From the NCBI GenBank assembly GCA_905233415.1, contig CAJOEX010000005.1, positions 1 through 64,000 on the forward strand: a stretch of 64,000 bases of DNA, given 5' to 3'. Within the stretch, counting starts at the first letter, position 1. The number at the start of each line of letters is the position of its first letter. The notes beneath the pieces are model-generated. The model saw nothing but the letters and a program-made list of their open reading frames with translations, ran no database searches and had not been told where the DNA came from. The stretch comes from Paludibacteraceae bacterium (GTDB lineage: Bacteria > Bacteroidota > Bacteroidia > Bacteroidales > Paludibacteraceae). A program made the position numbers and the translations under genes. This document shows, in pieces, positions 23,910 to 32,408 of this stretch.

Positions 23910-26402
23910 TCATTTTCCTCCGAAACCGGAGTTGCCGCCAAGACGGGAGGACTCGTCGGACTCGCCGACTTTACGATATTTCTGGTACTGGAACTGACCG
24001 AACATATAAGCAATGCCGATACTTACGCGCTGCGAGCCGAGCATCGTCACCTCCATTGAACTCGAATATCCTTGTGCAAGCCCCAAACTCTGCTCTGCAA
24101 AGGTCATTGAGCGCAAGATGTCGTTCACATTCAGCGACAGTGTCAGCGTCTTGTTCAGAAACTGCTTCTTGAAACCGAAATTCAGGTCATAACTTGCTCC
24201 CCACTTGGAGTAACCGGTAATCATCGGCGTCTCGTAACTGGCGTCAAGGCTTATCTGGATATCCTTTGGCAGGTAGGCAGTCAGACAGCCGTAGAACGAT
24301 GCCCAGAACGAACGCTGGACGTAGTCATCCTCGTTTGCGCGGTTAATGAAGTGCAGCGCATTCGCATTCGCCGTCAGTGCCAGCCAAGCACCGTCAATCT
24401 TGCCTTCCGTGTTGCGTTTCGGTACAATCGGTATCTCCGTCAACGACAGTGCACCACCGTGCGTCGTGCAGGTTCCGAAGTTCTCCCAAGTCATTTTCCG
24501 GTCGCCGTCAGGCATCACTTCCAGTTTCTCGGAGAACATCTGCTGCGTGTGTCCAAAGTTGAACGCAACGCTGATGTAACGGCTCCAACCGACGTTCAAG
24601 TCCACTTGGTTGTTGAACTCCGGCTTCATCTCGGGATTACCCACCTCATATGAGTGCGCGTCAATATAGCGTACAAACGGGTTCAGGGTCCAGTAGCTCG
24701 GACGCTTGATGCGTCGCGTGTAACTCGCAGACAACGACCATTTGTCGTTCGGATTGTAACCGATAAACGCCGTCGGGAAGAGGTTGAAGTACGGCTTTTG
24801 CGTCACTTCGCGCTCCTCTGCTCCTTGCTCATACTCGCCATGTGCGTAGGTCAATTCGCCGCGCAAACCGAGTTTCGCGTTCCAGTGCTGATTAAACTGC
24901 TTCGCAGCGGAGATATACACTGCCGCCACCTGCTCCGAGTAATCGTAACGCGTGACAGTCCGGCTTTGCCAGTCCGGCAGTATCGAGTCCGTCGTCATCG
25001 TGTTGAACGTGTTTGACATCGCCCACTTCGCACCGCATTCAATCATGCCGGTCTTCCAGAACGCTGTCTGGAAATCCAGCTTCGCGGAGTAGATATCTAC
25101 ATTCTGCCGTGTATCGACTAACAGCCCCGGTACAGGGTCTAACATGTTGACTATCACTTCGCTCGTCTGATTGTTCGTGCTTTTGTTGTTGTAGCGGTTA
25201 TAGTCGATATTCATCGTCAGTTCGCGGCTCAACGAGTCGTTGAACACGTGCGTATAGTTGATGTTCGCCGTGTGTTGCGGCGCATAAATCGGCTGACGAA
25301 GCGTGTTGGACAGGTGTTCGAGCGTGTCATTTGCTAACGTGATGAGCGTGTGGCTCTTTTCGGGTTCCGAATAGAGGTCAATCTTCATAATCGGCACGTT
25401 CAAGATAAATCCCAATGTATTAGCGTCATCAATATACCAGTCGTTACTCAAGCGCATGTTGTAGTACTGAAAACCTATGCCGTAAGTTGATTGCGACTCG
25501 GAGCGTTGTGTCAGCGTGTCATTGCCTGACGCTACAGGTACGCCGGACTCCATATACAGGCGCTGACCCTGACTTGCATACACCTGCGTCAAACCAAGTG
25601 CCGTGTAGGTCTTTTTGCCGCGATAATTGAGATTGAGCGATGCAAAATCCATCTGGTAGTACTTGCCAGGATCCTTGTAGTACATACCTCCGTACGAAGC
25701 ATTCACCATACCGTTCAAGCCCTGCGACTTGTTCTTCTTGAGCTTAATATTGATGATACCGCCTTGTCCGGCTGCGTCATATTTCGAGGACGGGTTGGTT
25801 ATAATCTCTATTTTGTCTATTGTCGCGCCGTCAGTACCTTGCAGCATGCCCTTCAGTTGTTCGCCCGACATATACGACGGACGACCGTCAATGTAAATTT
25901 CCACGGACTTTCCGTTAACCGTCACATTGCCGTCCTTGTCGATGTTCACACCCGGCGCCTTGCGCAAAATATCCTGCCCGCTGTTGCCGATGGCAAAAGC
26001 CGACTGAGATACATTGAGCACGAGCTTGTCCACCTGACGCTCCACGAGCGGACGCTTTGCCTGCACTTCCACTTCGCCTAATTCTGCCGTTTCTTCGGTC
26101 AGAAACACATCCTCAACGGTCTGCTTCTTGCCTGTAACACTCACATTCCTGACAGCCGTATTGTAACCGATATAACTGATTTTCAGGATATAGTTTCCTT
26201 CCGCCGCAGTCAATGTGTAACAGCCCTTTTCGTCCGTGATGGCACCCGTGACCAATGTACTGTCGGTTTGCAGCAGCAACACCGTCGCATACGGAACGGC
26301 ACCGCTCCCGTTACGTTCTTTCACATTTCCCGTTACGGTTGTTTCGGCTTTTGCCAGCCCGACCGCACACAGACAGATTATGATAAAAAGCACTCGTTTC
26401 AT
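23910..26402 (-). CDS. TonB-receptor-like outer-membrane beta-barrel protein
   Basis: 830 residues: signal peptide (~1-19), carboxypeptidase-regulatory-like domain (~20-105; 'VPYATVLLLQTDS', 'EKGCYTLTAAEGNYILKIS'), a plug-like region ('LRKAPGVNIDKDGNVTVNGK', 'IDKIEIITNPSSKYDAAGQG', 'GIINIKL') and a C-terminal OMP_b-brl_3 barrel. This family resembles TonB-dependent receptors but usually lacks a clear TonB box, and its substrates are mostly unknown. A paralogue is at 51221-53800. It overlaps the GIN-domain gene by 4 nt and ends the pspC-padR-GIN operon, so it is probably envelope-stress or PadR-controlled. Confidence 0.88.
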   Translation of the reverse strand: MKRVLFIIICLCAVGLAKAETTVTGNVKERNGSGAVPYATVLLLQTDSTLVTGAITDEKGCYTLTAAEGNYILKISYIGYNTAVRNVSVTGKKQTVEDVFLTEETAELGEVEVQAKRPLVERQVDKLVLNVSQSAFAIGNSGQDILRKAPGVNIDKDGNVTVNGKSVEIYIDGRPSYMSGEQLKGMLQGTDGATIDKIEIITNPSSKYDAAGQGGIINIKLKKNKSQGLNGMVNASYGGMYYKDPGKYYQMDFASLNLNYRGKKTYTALGLTQVYASQGQRLYMESGVPVASGNDTLTQRSESQSTYGIGFQYYNMRLSNDWYIDDANTLGFILNVPIMKIDLYSEPEKSHTLITLANDTLEHLSNTLRQPIYAPQHTANINYTHVFNDSLSRELTMNIDYNRYNNKSTNNQTSEVIVNMLDPVPGLLVDTRQNVDIYSAKLDFQTAFWKTGMIECGAKWAMSNTFNTMTTDSILPDWQSRTVTRYDYSEQVAAVYISAAKQFNQHWNAKLGLRGELTYAHGEYEQGAEEREVTQKPYFNLFPTAFIGYNPNDKWSLSASYTRRIKRPSYWTLNPFVRYIDAHSYEVGNPEMKPEFNNQVDLNVGWSRYISVAFNFGHTQQMFSEKLEVMPDGDRKMTWENFGTCTTHGGALSLTEIPIVPKRNTEGKIDGAWLALTANANALHFINRANEDDYVQRSFWASFYGCLTAYLPKDIQISLDASYETPMITGYSKWGASYDLNFGFKKQFLNKTLTLSLNVNDILRSMTFAEQSLGLAQGYSSSMEVTMLGSQRVSIGIAYMFGQFQYQKYRKVGESDESSRLGGNSGFGGK

Positions 26403-27613
26403 TCTTTTCGGATTTTGCTTGCTCCGACAGCCATATTGCGTTTGACAACCGGTTTGCCGGAGTAACTGATTTTACTGGCTCCGTTTGCTTGCGCCCACAG
26501 CTCTTTTTCGGCATATACACTTGCTTTGCTGGCGCCCGAGCAGTTGACATGCACGATTTTGGTTGGCGCGTCTTCGGCGTCTAATTTCGACGCTCCGGAA
26601 ATCACGTATTGCACCTTCTCAAAAGCGCCTTCCACTTCCGCTTTGCTGGCTCCTGACAGCGACAGCAATGTCAGTTCCGGCAGCGCAATCTCGGCGTGTA
26701 CAAAACCTTCGCTGCCTTCTTTGCGGGTAATACACAGCACGCTGTCCTTCACCTCTATAACAAGGCTGCCCGAATCCGAAACAACCACGTTCTGTTCACC
26801 CTGCTTGATGGTTAAATCCATTGCTCCACCGGCATTTATCGCATTGAAATACGGCAACATTAATACGGCGTCTTGCGCAGGTTCGTCTTCGTCATCCAAT
26901 TGCTGGACAACCTGGGTTATACGCTGCCAACCGGCAAAGTTCGGAGCCTGTTTTTTCAGAACGATGGCAAAGCAGCCGATGCTGATAATCCAGCAAATGA
27001 TACTAATCAGCCAGAAACGTCCGCTCGGTCCTTTGCGCGTTCGCATGTACGTTACAACTGAATGAATAATGGCATACACCGGCAGACAAATCATGACCAA
27101 TGCAGCCAATGTCATCAGCAACGCCATTCCCCAATTCCCGTCAAAGAACGGCACTCCGAACATCGGGAGCACGCCGAAAGCCCCTACTCCGAGTCCTAAT
27201 CCTGCCAGACTGATGGCGAATATGCCTGCCAAAATAGGCAGCAACACCTGTACTGCAAGCAGAATAAGGAGCACGACAAGCGTAATTTTCAGCACTCTTC
27301 CGCAGCCGCTTCTCTCGCTTTGGGGGCGATGTTTGATGCGCGGGCGTTTGTTTTCGCCAAAATCAGACGGCGCACCTATTCGCGCCTTGATGGCATTTAT
27401 CATTTCAATGTCCACCACCTGCACGTTCTTGGCAAACAAAGCAGATTGCAGCAACTCGCACACACGCGCTTCCACATCCGCCATTACATCTTCACGCTCG
27501 TCTTGGGGCAGGCGAAGTTCTATATCTTGCAGATAATCGTTTAGCGACCGGTAAGCATCATTATCAATGTGAAATACCAGCCCGTTCAAATTGATTGTTC
27601 TTGTCTCTTTCAT
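26399..27613 (-). CDS. PspC-associated membrane protein with head GIN domain (DUF2807)
   Basis: 404 residues. The N-terminal ~75 residues ('NLNGLVFHIDNDAYRSLNDY' through 'EDVMADVEARVCELL') match the cytoplasmic segment found in Bacteroidota PspC-type proteins. About four membrane spans follow (~105-220). The C-terminal ~150 residues are a GIN/DUF2807 beta-solenoid ('YFNAINAGGAMDLTIKQGE', repeats of 'SGASKAEVEG', 'ISGASKLDAED'), where G-A-S-K recurs at each turn. The exposed solenoid and cytoplasmic segment suggest a transmembrane envelope sensor or scaffold, but function is not established. It sits between padR and the outer-membrane barrel. Confidence 0.85.
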   Translation of the reverse strand: MKETRTINLNGLVFHIDNDAYRSLNDYLQDIELRLPQDEREDVMADVEARVCELLQSALFAKNVQVVDIEMINAIKARIGAPSDFGENKRPRIKHRPQSERSGCGRVLKITLVVLLILLAVQVLLPILAGIFAISLAGLGLGVGAFGVLPMFGVPFFDGNWGMALLMTLAALVMICLPVYAIIHSVVTYMRTRKGPSGRFWLISIICWIISIGCFAIVLKKQAPNFAGWQRITQVVQQLDDEDEPAQDAVLMLPYFNAINAGGAMDLTIKQGEQNVVVSDSGSLVIEVKDSVLCITRKEGSEGFVHAEIALPELTLLSLSGASKAEVEGAFEKVQYVISGASKLDAEDAPTKIVHVNCSGASKASVYAEKELWAQANGASKISYSGKPVVKRNMAVGASKIRKE

Positions 27614-27625
27614 AATCTTCCAATT

Positions 27626-27657
27626 TTCAAATATTCAAATATTCAAATTTTCAAATC
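27626..27657. repeat. 8-bp tandem repeat (TTCAAATA)4 over the padR stop
   Basis: Four 8-bp TTCAAAT(A/T/C) units lie between padR and the GIN gene. Their end overlaps the padR stop codon at 27651-27653. Confidence 0.8.
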
Positions 27658-27974
27658 TCAATCAACTTATTGATTGACTGACTGATGGCGTTCCACTCGC
27701 AGTTGAGTTGCGCCAATAATTGTCTGCCTTCTTCCGTAAGGCAGAAGTACTTTCGCGGCGGTCCGGCGGTGCTTTCTTCCCAGCGATAGGTCAGAATGCC
27801 GTTGTTTTTCAGCCGTGAGAGAAGGGGATAGAGTGTTCCTTCCACAACCAGCAAATCCGCCGACTTAAGCGCTTCAAGGATGTCAGACGTGTAGGCTTCC
27901 TTGCGGTCGATGACAGAAAGGATACAGTACTCCAATATCCCCTTTCTCATTTGTGATTTGATGTTCTCAACCAT
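27651..27974 (-). CDS. PadR-family transcriptional regulator
   Basis: 107 residues, a single winged-helix domain: 'GILEYCILSVIDRKEAYTSD', 'VVEGTLYPLLSRLKNNG', 'YRWEESTAGPPRKYFCLTEE'. The last is the strand-turn and PRKYY-like motif of PadR. The C-terminal dimer helix is short, as in the PadR-s1 subfamily. PadR proteins repress neighbouring genes until a ligand or stress releases them. Its place between pspC and the GIN gene suggests it represses this operon from the promoter at 28252. It starts 2 nt after the pspC stop. Confidence 0.92.
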   Translation of the reverse strand: MVENIKSQMRKGILEYCILSVIDRKEAYTSDILEALKSADLLVVEGTLYPLLSRLKNNGILTYRWEESTAGPPRKYFCLTEEGRQLLAQLNCEWNAISQSINKLIEI

Positions 27975-27976
27975 AA

Positions 27977-28192
27977 TTACTCTCGATTTTGAATTTCAGA
28001 GTTGGTGTCGTTCGGCATCAATAGCAACAGAATCAAATACAGAAGCAGTCCCGGAAATCCTGCCGAGAAGATTGTAAGTGCCACATAAACCACGCGCACT
28101 ACAGTCGGGTCAACGTTCATGTACTCTGCAAGCCCTGCACATACGCCTGCCAACATTTTGTTAGTGCTTCTTGTTAATTTTTTCGGTTCCAT
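27977..28192 (-). CDS. PspC-domain small membrane protein
   Basis: 71 residues, nearly all one PspC domain: 'KKLTRSTNKMLAGVCAGLAE', 'VDPTVVRVVYVALT', then a hydrophobic span 'GLLLYLILLLLMP'. PspC proteins sit in the inner membrane and take part in phage-shock or envelope-stress sensing. In Bacteroidota they are commonly paired with PadR regulators. First gene of the operon, under a good promoter. Confidence 0.93.
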   Translation of the reverse strand: MEPKKLTRSTNKMLAGVCAGLAEYMNVDPTVVRVVYVALTIFSAGFPGLLLYLILLLLMPNDTNSEIQNRE

Positions 28193-28251
28193 AATCTTGT
28201 TTTTTAATAAGTTATTATTGTTGATTTTAATATTTTTTTCGTTTCACGGTG

Positions 28252-28283
28252 CAAAAGTACTACAAATTTTAGAACCTTGCAAT
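28252..28283 (-). promoter_or_regulatory. Promoter of the pspC-padR-GIN-barrel operon
   Basis: Minus-strand TTG (28282-28280), a 20-nt spacer and TACTTTTG (28259-28252), about 60 nt before the pspC ATG. A PadR operator is expected here, but no clear long palindrome stands out. Confidence 0.75.
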
Positions 28284-28353
28284 ACATAGTACTATTTTAT
28301 TGCAAAAAAATCTTCATTTTGCTACTTCGAAGTTGCAAAATTGGCAATCCCAT

Positions 28354-28384
28354 AAAAAACATCCGCTACCATAGGCAACGGATG
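28354..28384 (-). terminator. Terminator after the 5'-nucleotidase gene
   Basis: Read on the minus strand, CATCCGTTGCC pairs imperfectly with GGTAGCGGATG and is followed by six T. It lies 25 nt past the stop at 28409. Confidence 0.8.
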
Positions 28385-28408
28385 TAAAACAAAAGCTTAT
28401 TTAACACA

Positions 28409-29983
28409 TTAATCTACACAAACCACACGGTCTTGCGCTTTTCCGTATTGCTCTGCACTAACCGAACCGATTTGGTTCAAGTAATTGAGCACTGCCTGCA
28501 CGTCCCCGATATGGTCGCATTCGACTTCCTGCATGTATTGCAGCGCGCCGGAAGCCCCTTTGCTGGTGAGGATGTAGCTTTGTCCGCCGATGGTGTAGGT
28601 TGAATCCGGATGAACGGGCACCCACTCGCCATTGTGCGCCACCTCCGCGCTCAGAATACGTCTGGTCTGACCAACGCCGACAAAGAGCTGATTATGGTCC
28701 AGCATAACCGAACTGGGAATCTTGGTAGTGTAAGTGTAGCGTAGTCCGCTGGCTTGGAGGAAGTCTCCGTTCTCCTCCGGTGCCAATGCGACACCGACTT
28801 CCAGTGCATCCAACAGTTGCTGTCCGGTGCATTGGAGTTTGCGGACGGTGTTGTTGAACGGAATGACGGAATATACGTCACCGAAAGTAATGTCCCCTTT
28901 ATTGATTTGGTTACGAATGCCACCGCCGTTCATGAGGGCAATATCAGCCCCGCTGGCAATGCGGAAGGCATCTGTCAAGAAATCGCTCAGGTTGGTTTCT
29001 CCGCGGCGGACTTCGCGCTCACCGTCTTTGAGCATGGTCAGTTCAACCTCTGTATGACCGACCACTTTGCCAATTCGTTCCTGCATTTCGGCTTCAATCT
29101 TTGCCACGACGCGCTCTATACGCGGGTCTTTCGCCATGTCCGGCGTGTTCTTGATGAGCTCAACCGACATCACGCCTGTAGTGTCGATGGTCAGTTTGCC
29201 GAAGCGCTGGAACTGTGTTCCTGTAGAAGCAAGGATGACGGAATCACCTGTCACATTAACGATTTTTCTATTGATTATATGATGCTGATGCCCGTCCAAG
29301 ACGGCATCAATGCCGGTTGTGTTTTGAATGAGTTCGACAGAATTATCAAGTGCGGAGTCGTCTCCGAGGTGCGACAGCACAATGACGTAGTCTGCTCCCT
29401 GCCGGCGTGCATTGTCTGCAGCACCCTGGATGAGCTCAAACGTATCGTCCGAGTGGAAGGAGTATATGCACTTCCCGTTTTCATCCTCGAAGTAGGTCGG
29501 GGTGGAGCTGCTAAGCGTCAAAGGGGTTGCTGCGCCGACAAAAGCAACGGTTACTTCGCCGAACTGACGCAGGCAATAGGGTTTGTAAAGCTGTGCTTCG
29601 TCTATGGTGGTGAAGTTGCAGCATACGACATCCGCATGCAGTTCTTTCATCAAGTGTTGCTGTTGCGGGATGCCGTAGTCGAACTCGTGGTTGCCGATTG
29701 TGGTGGCATCATATCCGACAGCGTTCATGACTTTAATAATGCTCTCGCCCTGGCTAATGCTTCCGATTGCGGCTCCCTGTGCAAAGTCTCCGGCACTGAC
29801 AACCGCGACGTAGGGTGTTTCGTGCTTTATTTGGTTGCGGAGAGCGCTGAACTTGGCATACTCGTCGATAGCACAGTGTACATCATTCTCAAAGAGGATG
29901 ACAACCGGTTTCTTTTCTTTTGGTTGGCAGGCTGTCAGCATTACAGCCGCTAATCCGATAATCAATGTGTAAATGTGTTTCAT
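28409..29983 (-). CDS. 5'-nucleotidase / UshA-like metallophosphatase lipoprotein
   Basis: 524 residues. A lipobox-like signal ('AVMLTACQPKEKK', Cys ~19) suggests outer-membrane or periplasmic anchoring. The calcineurin-like metallophosphatase domain has 'LFENDVHCAID', 'VVSAGDFAQGAAIG', 'GNHEFDYGIP', 'VLSHLGDDSALD' and 'DGHQHHIIN'. The C-terminal 5'-nucleotidase domain (~310-520) has 'NGGGIRNQINKGDITFGDVY' and 'PFNNTVRKL'. It removes phosphate from extracellular nucleotides so nucleosides can be taken up, which fits the secreted nuclease and nucleoside transporter here. It follows the PorP/SprF gene at a 24-nt gap. Confidence 0.93.
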   Translation of the reverse strand: MKHIYTLIIGLAAVMLTACQPKEKKPVVILFENDVHCAIDEYAKFSALRNQIKHETPYVAVVSAGDFAQGAAIGSISQGESIIKVMNAVGYDATTIGNHEFDYGIPQQQHLMKELHADVVCCNFTTIDEAQLYKPYCLRQFGEVTVAFVGAATPLTLSSSTPTYFEDENGKCIYSFHSDDTFELIQGAADNARRQGADYVIVLSHLGDDSALDNSVELIQNTTGIDAVLDGHQHHIINRKIVNVTGDSVILASTGTQFQRFGKLTIDTTGVMSVELIKNTPDMAKDPRIERVVAKIEAEMQERIGKVVGHTEVELTMLKDGEREVRRGETNLSDFLTDAFRIASGADIALMNGGGIRNQINKGDITFGDVYSVIPFNNTVRKLQCTGQQLLDALEVGVALAPEENGDFLQASGLRYTYTTKIPSSVMLDHNQLFVGVGQTRRILSAEVAHNGEWVPVHPDSTYTIGGQSYILTSKGASGALQYMQEVECDHIGDVQAVLNYLNQIGSVSAEQYGKAQDRVVCVD

Positions 29984-30007
29984 ATAATAAATAATATCAA
30001 TTCATAA

Positions 30008-30871
30008 TTAAAACTTATATCCTAACGCCAACTGCAGCCTTTGTTGCCGTGTTTGTGCCGCTCCGTCATAAGCGACATCAAAAGTGAATCCCTTGTATTC
30101 AAAGCCGGCAGTCACGATGTGTCTCATCTCCAGTATTCGGAAAGTATATCCTACGTGCGCATAGTTCCACAGGGTGACATTTGCTCCAAAGTCGGCACTG
30201 GCGGTGTGCTGTCCGAGATAAATGAGCAAATGCGGCGACAGCATGACATGCTTTCCCTTACCAAGCACAAAGTCATAACTGACATTGAAATATCCACGCC
30301 GTTCGTACATAATGAGTGACGTGTTGTTTGCCGCCGAGTTGCCTGCAATATTCACCACTACCACACCGATATTCAATCCGCGCAAGCGGTACTGCATACC
30401 CAAATCAAAGTCAGGTGTCATCTGGAAGTTCTTGAGCCAATCGGTTTGTACGCTGAGTTTTTCAGGCATGATATCGCAGAAGTTCACTTGCAGCCGCCCG
30501 CCGAACGAAAGACGGTGAATATCTCTGATAATGAACTCATAGCCGTAACTCAAACCGACCGTATGCTGGTGGAAGAAGGAATAACCGTCGTAATGATAAC
30601 TTGCCGAAAAAAGATGCCCGTCCCGACGGCCTTGATAGCGCGCTCCTACATCCACATTCTCATAAACATCAGAATGATAACGTCGCACGTAACCCTTAGG
30701 TTCAATCGCAGCATGAGACCAGACCTGCAGATAATGGTGGTAGTCACCGCTGAGATTGCTTACAGCCGGATTATAGAACGACAAGTCGCGGTACTGGTCA
30801 TACATAATCTGGTTCTGCGCCAAGACAACGGTCGTGCATGCCAGCAATAATATGGTCAGAATCTTCCTCAC
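30008..30871 (-). CDS. PorP/SprF family T9SS outer-membrane protein
   Basis: 287 residues with a signal peptide ending 'TVVLAQ' and the PorP/SprF barrel: 'NQIMYDQYRDLSFYNPAVS' near the N-terminus (typical Q-x-m-y-n-P-A), alternating strands, and closing strands 'FDVAYD' and 'LQLALGYKF'. PorP/SprF proteins are T9SS partners. Bacteroidota carry many copies, often next to genes for their own cargo. Here it is linked by a 4-nt overlap to a lipase-like lipoprotein and precedes the 5'-nucleotidase, so either may be a functional partner. Substrate is not readable. Confidence 0.85.
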   Translation of the reverse strand: MRKILTILLLACTTVVLAQNQIMYDQYRDLSFYNPAVSNLSGDYHHYLQVWSHAAIEPKGYVRRYHSDVYENVDVGARYQGRRDGHLFSASYHYDGYSFFHQHTVGLSYGYEFIIRDIHRLSFGGRLQVNFCDIMPEKLSVQTDWLKNFQMTPDFDLGMQYRLRGLNIGVVVVNIAGNSAANNTSLIMYERRGYFNVSYDFVLGKGKHVMLSPHLLIYLGQHTASADFGANVTLWNYAHVGYTFRILEMRHIVTAGFEYKGFTFDVAYDGAAQTRQQRLQLALGYKF

Positions 30872-32064
30872 TTATTCCACACGTCCAATGTGTTGTTAAT
30901 ATAAGGTATCGTTACATTCGTGTGCTCCCTACCCTCGTACGAGAACAAGGTTACGTCACCACCTTCAGCCGTCAAGCCGTTGTAGGCATCGGTTGAATTG
31001 AAATACGGCACTACGGAGTCAGCTGTTCCGTGGTGCAGATAAACCTTTCCTGTTGGTTTCCATCCTTTGTGGAACGAGTTCTTCTCGCTGGCAGCAATCC
31101 ATTCGGTGTCTTCGCCACTGAGTATGCCCTGCACAAAATACGGGCGGAACATATCCCAAATACCACCATTGAAATTCATAATGGCAGAAGTCTGGTCAGT
31201 TACCGTAAATGAAAATATCTGGTCAGGATTACGATGTACGGCAAAGCGGTTCAGCACGTACGCCGACCATGAAATCAGGGGAGAAGGAATAGTGACATTG
31301 CCTCGCAAGACACCTTCAATCTGGCCAACGTAGTTATACGGTCCAGAGAGACAGCTGCTGCTCACGACATTAAACTCGCTGTTATAGTCGGTTTGGATAT
31401 AATAGTGCAAACTGAGTGCCGCTCCACCGCCTTGACTGTAACCGCCAATCCAAACGTCCTGCCTGCCGTTGAGCTGCAGCTGGCGGGTTAACGCCCGCAG
31501 GCCATCAATGTTGGCAAAATGGAGTTCGGGATAATAGACAAACGGATGTTCCTTGTCTTTCGTGTCGCCATAACCGATATAGTCAGGCATTACGACGCTG
31601 AATCCGTTTGAAGCCAACGGGATAGCACATACAGCGACCTCACCGCTCGTTTGACGGGTCTTGAAGAAATTGGACGGCATATGCTGCTGCGCGCTGGCCG
31701 CGTCAATAGGGATATTTGTGCCGTGCAAATAGACGCACAACCGACGAGATGCAGCCTCATCATCCGGCAACAAGACCAAAGCCGTTGTTGCGACCGGCTC
31801 ATCCTCATAGACGCTGTTATAAGTCAGTCTGTAGCACACAACGCCATAATGGAGGAAATCGGCTTTGACCGAGTCACGTGTGTATTTGCGGACATCGTCG
31901 ATTGTGAGGCGTGTCAGTTCTTCGACATTAACAACCGTTCCGCGGCCGTCATCAACCGCGGGCTGTTCCGGCTCTGCATCCGTCTTGGCGCAGGCTACTA
32001 CAGCCACCAAAGCAAATAGCAGGAAACTATGGAAAATTACATTGAATACTCGAGTCTGTTTCAT
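30868..32064 (-). CDS. Secreted alpha/beta hydrolase lipoprotein (lipase/esterase-like)
   Basis: 398 residues. Lipoprotein signal 'LFALVAVVACAKTDAE' (Cys ~25). Alpha/beta hydrolase core with nucleophile elbow 'GGYSQGGGAALSLHY' (Ser ~210), acid residue in 'HGTADSVVPYF' and histidine in 'EGREHTNVTIPYI'. The 'VCVYLHGTNIP'-type strand and lid-like insert resemble secretory lipase or dienelactone-hydrolase relatives. Likely substrates are esters outside the cell; the exact one is unknown. First gene of an operon with PorP/SprF and 5'-nucleotidase, with its own promoter at 32094-32125. Confidence 0.87.
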   Translation of the reverse strand: MKQTRVFNVIFHSFLLFALVAVVACAKTDAEPEQPAVDDGRGTVVNVEELTRLTIDDVRKYTRDSVKADFLHYGVVCYRLTYNSVYEDEPVATTALVLLPDDEAASRRLCVYLHGTNIPIDAASAQQHMPSNFFKTRQTSGEVAVCAIPLASNGFSVVMPDYIGYGDTKDKEHPFVYYPELHFANIDGLRALTRQLQLNGRQDVWIGGYSQGGGAALSLHYYIQTDYNSEFNVVSSSCLSGPYNYVGQIEGVLRGNVTIPSPLISWSAYVLNRFAVHRNPDQIFSFTVTDQTSAIMNFNGGIWDMFRPYFVQGILSGEDTEWIAASEKNSFHKGWKPTGKVYLHHGTADSVVPYFNSTDAYNGLTAEGGDVTLFSYEGREHTNVTIPYINNTLDVWNK

Positions 32065-32093
32065 GGTACTTGCTATTTTATCATTTCAGCCTG

Positions 32094-32125
32094 CAAAGGT
32101 ACAACATTTATTTTGAATATGCAAG
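32094..32125 (-). promoter_or_regulatory. Promoter of the lipase-porP-nucleotidase operon
   Basis: Minus-strand CTTG (32125-32122), a 20-nt spacer and TACCTTTG (32101-32094), 29 nt before the ATG. Confidence 0.8.
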
Positions 32126-32359
32126 GTTTTAGTCAAAATTTTATGCTGTTTACGTAGTTTGAGCCTCGACGAAGCAGTTGCAGCATACGACGACGGCGCA
32201 TACCTATACTTCATGACACGCTCCTGTGACGTTACTGTGACGTTACTGTGACGTTACTGAAAAGATAGTGTTACAATTGATAAATGGAGCGAGATGCCCC
32301 ATTTTTTACCGTTGAAAAAGGGGTTTTGGATTTCAAAAACGACTTTTTTCTTAAAAAAT
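32126..32359. other. Intergenic stretch between divergent promoters
   Basis: The gap between the lipase and Crp/Fnr genes is 344 nt (32065-32408). It holds the two divergent promoters and, at 32225-32257, three 11-bp repeats. I see no gene in it. Confidence 0.7.
32225..32257. repeat. 11-bp tandem repeat (TGTGACGTTAC)3
   Basis: Three exact 11-bp copies, then TGA. The unit is about one DNA helical turn, so the copies lie on one face. They sit ~100 nt upstream of the Crp/Fnr promoter. Confidence 0.9.
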
Positions 32360-32391
32360 TTGCATAATTAAAAATAAAGTTGTACCTTTGC
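32360..32391 (+). promoter_or_regulatory. Promoter of the Crp/Fnr regulator gene
   Basis: TTTG at 32360-32363, a 20-nt spacer and TACCTTTG at 32384-32391, 17 nt before ATG 32409. The leader is therefore very short. Confidence 0.8.
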
Positions 32392-32408
32392 AGCGGAATT
32401 AGTTTGTT

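Noticed and set aside
28754-29953. 399-codon open frame opposite the 5'-nucleotidase
   Set aside because: Antisense shadow of a gene with complete metallophosphatase motifs; Cys-rich composition without domains.
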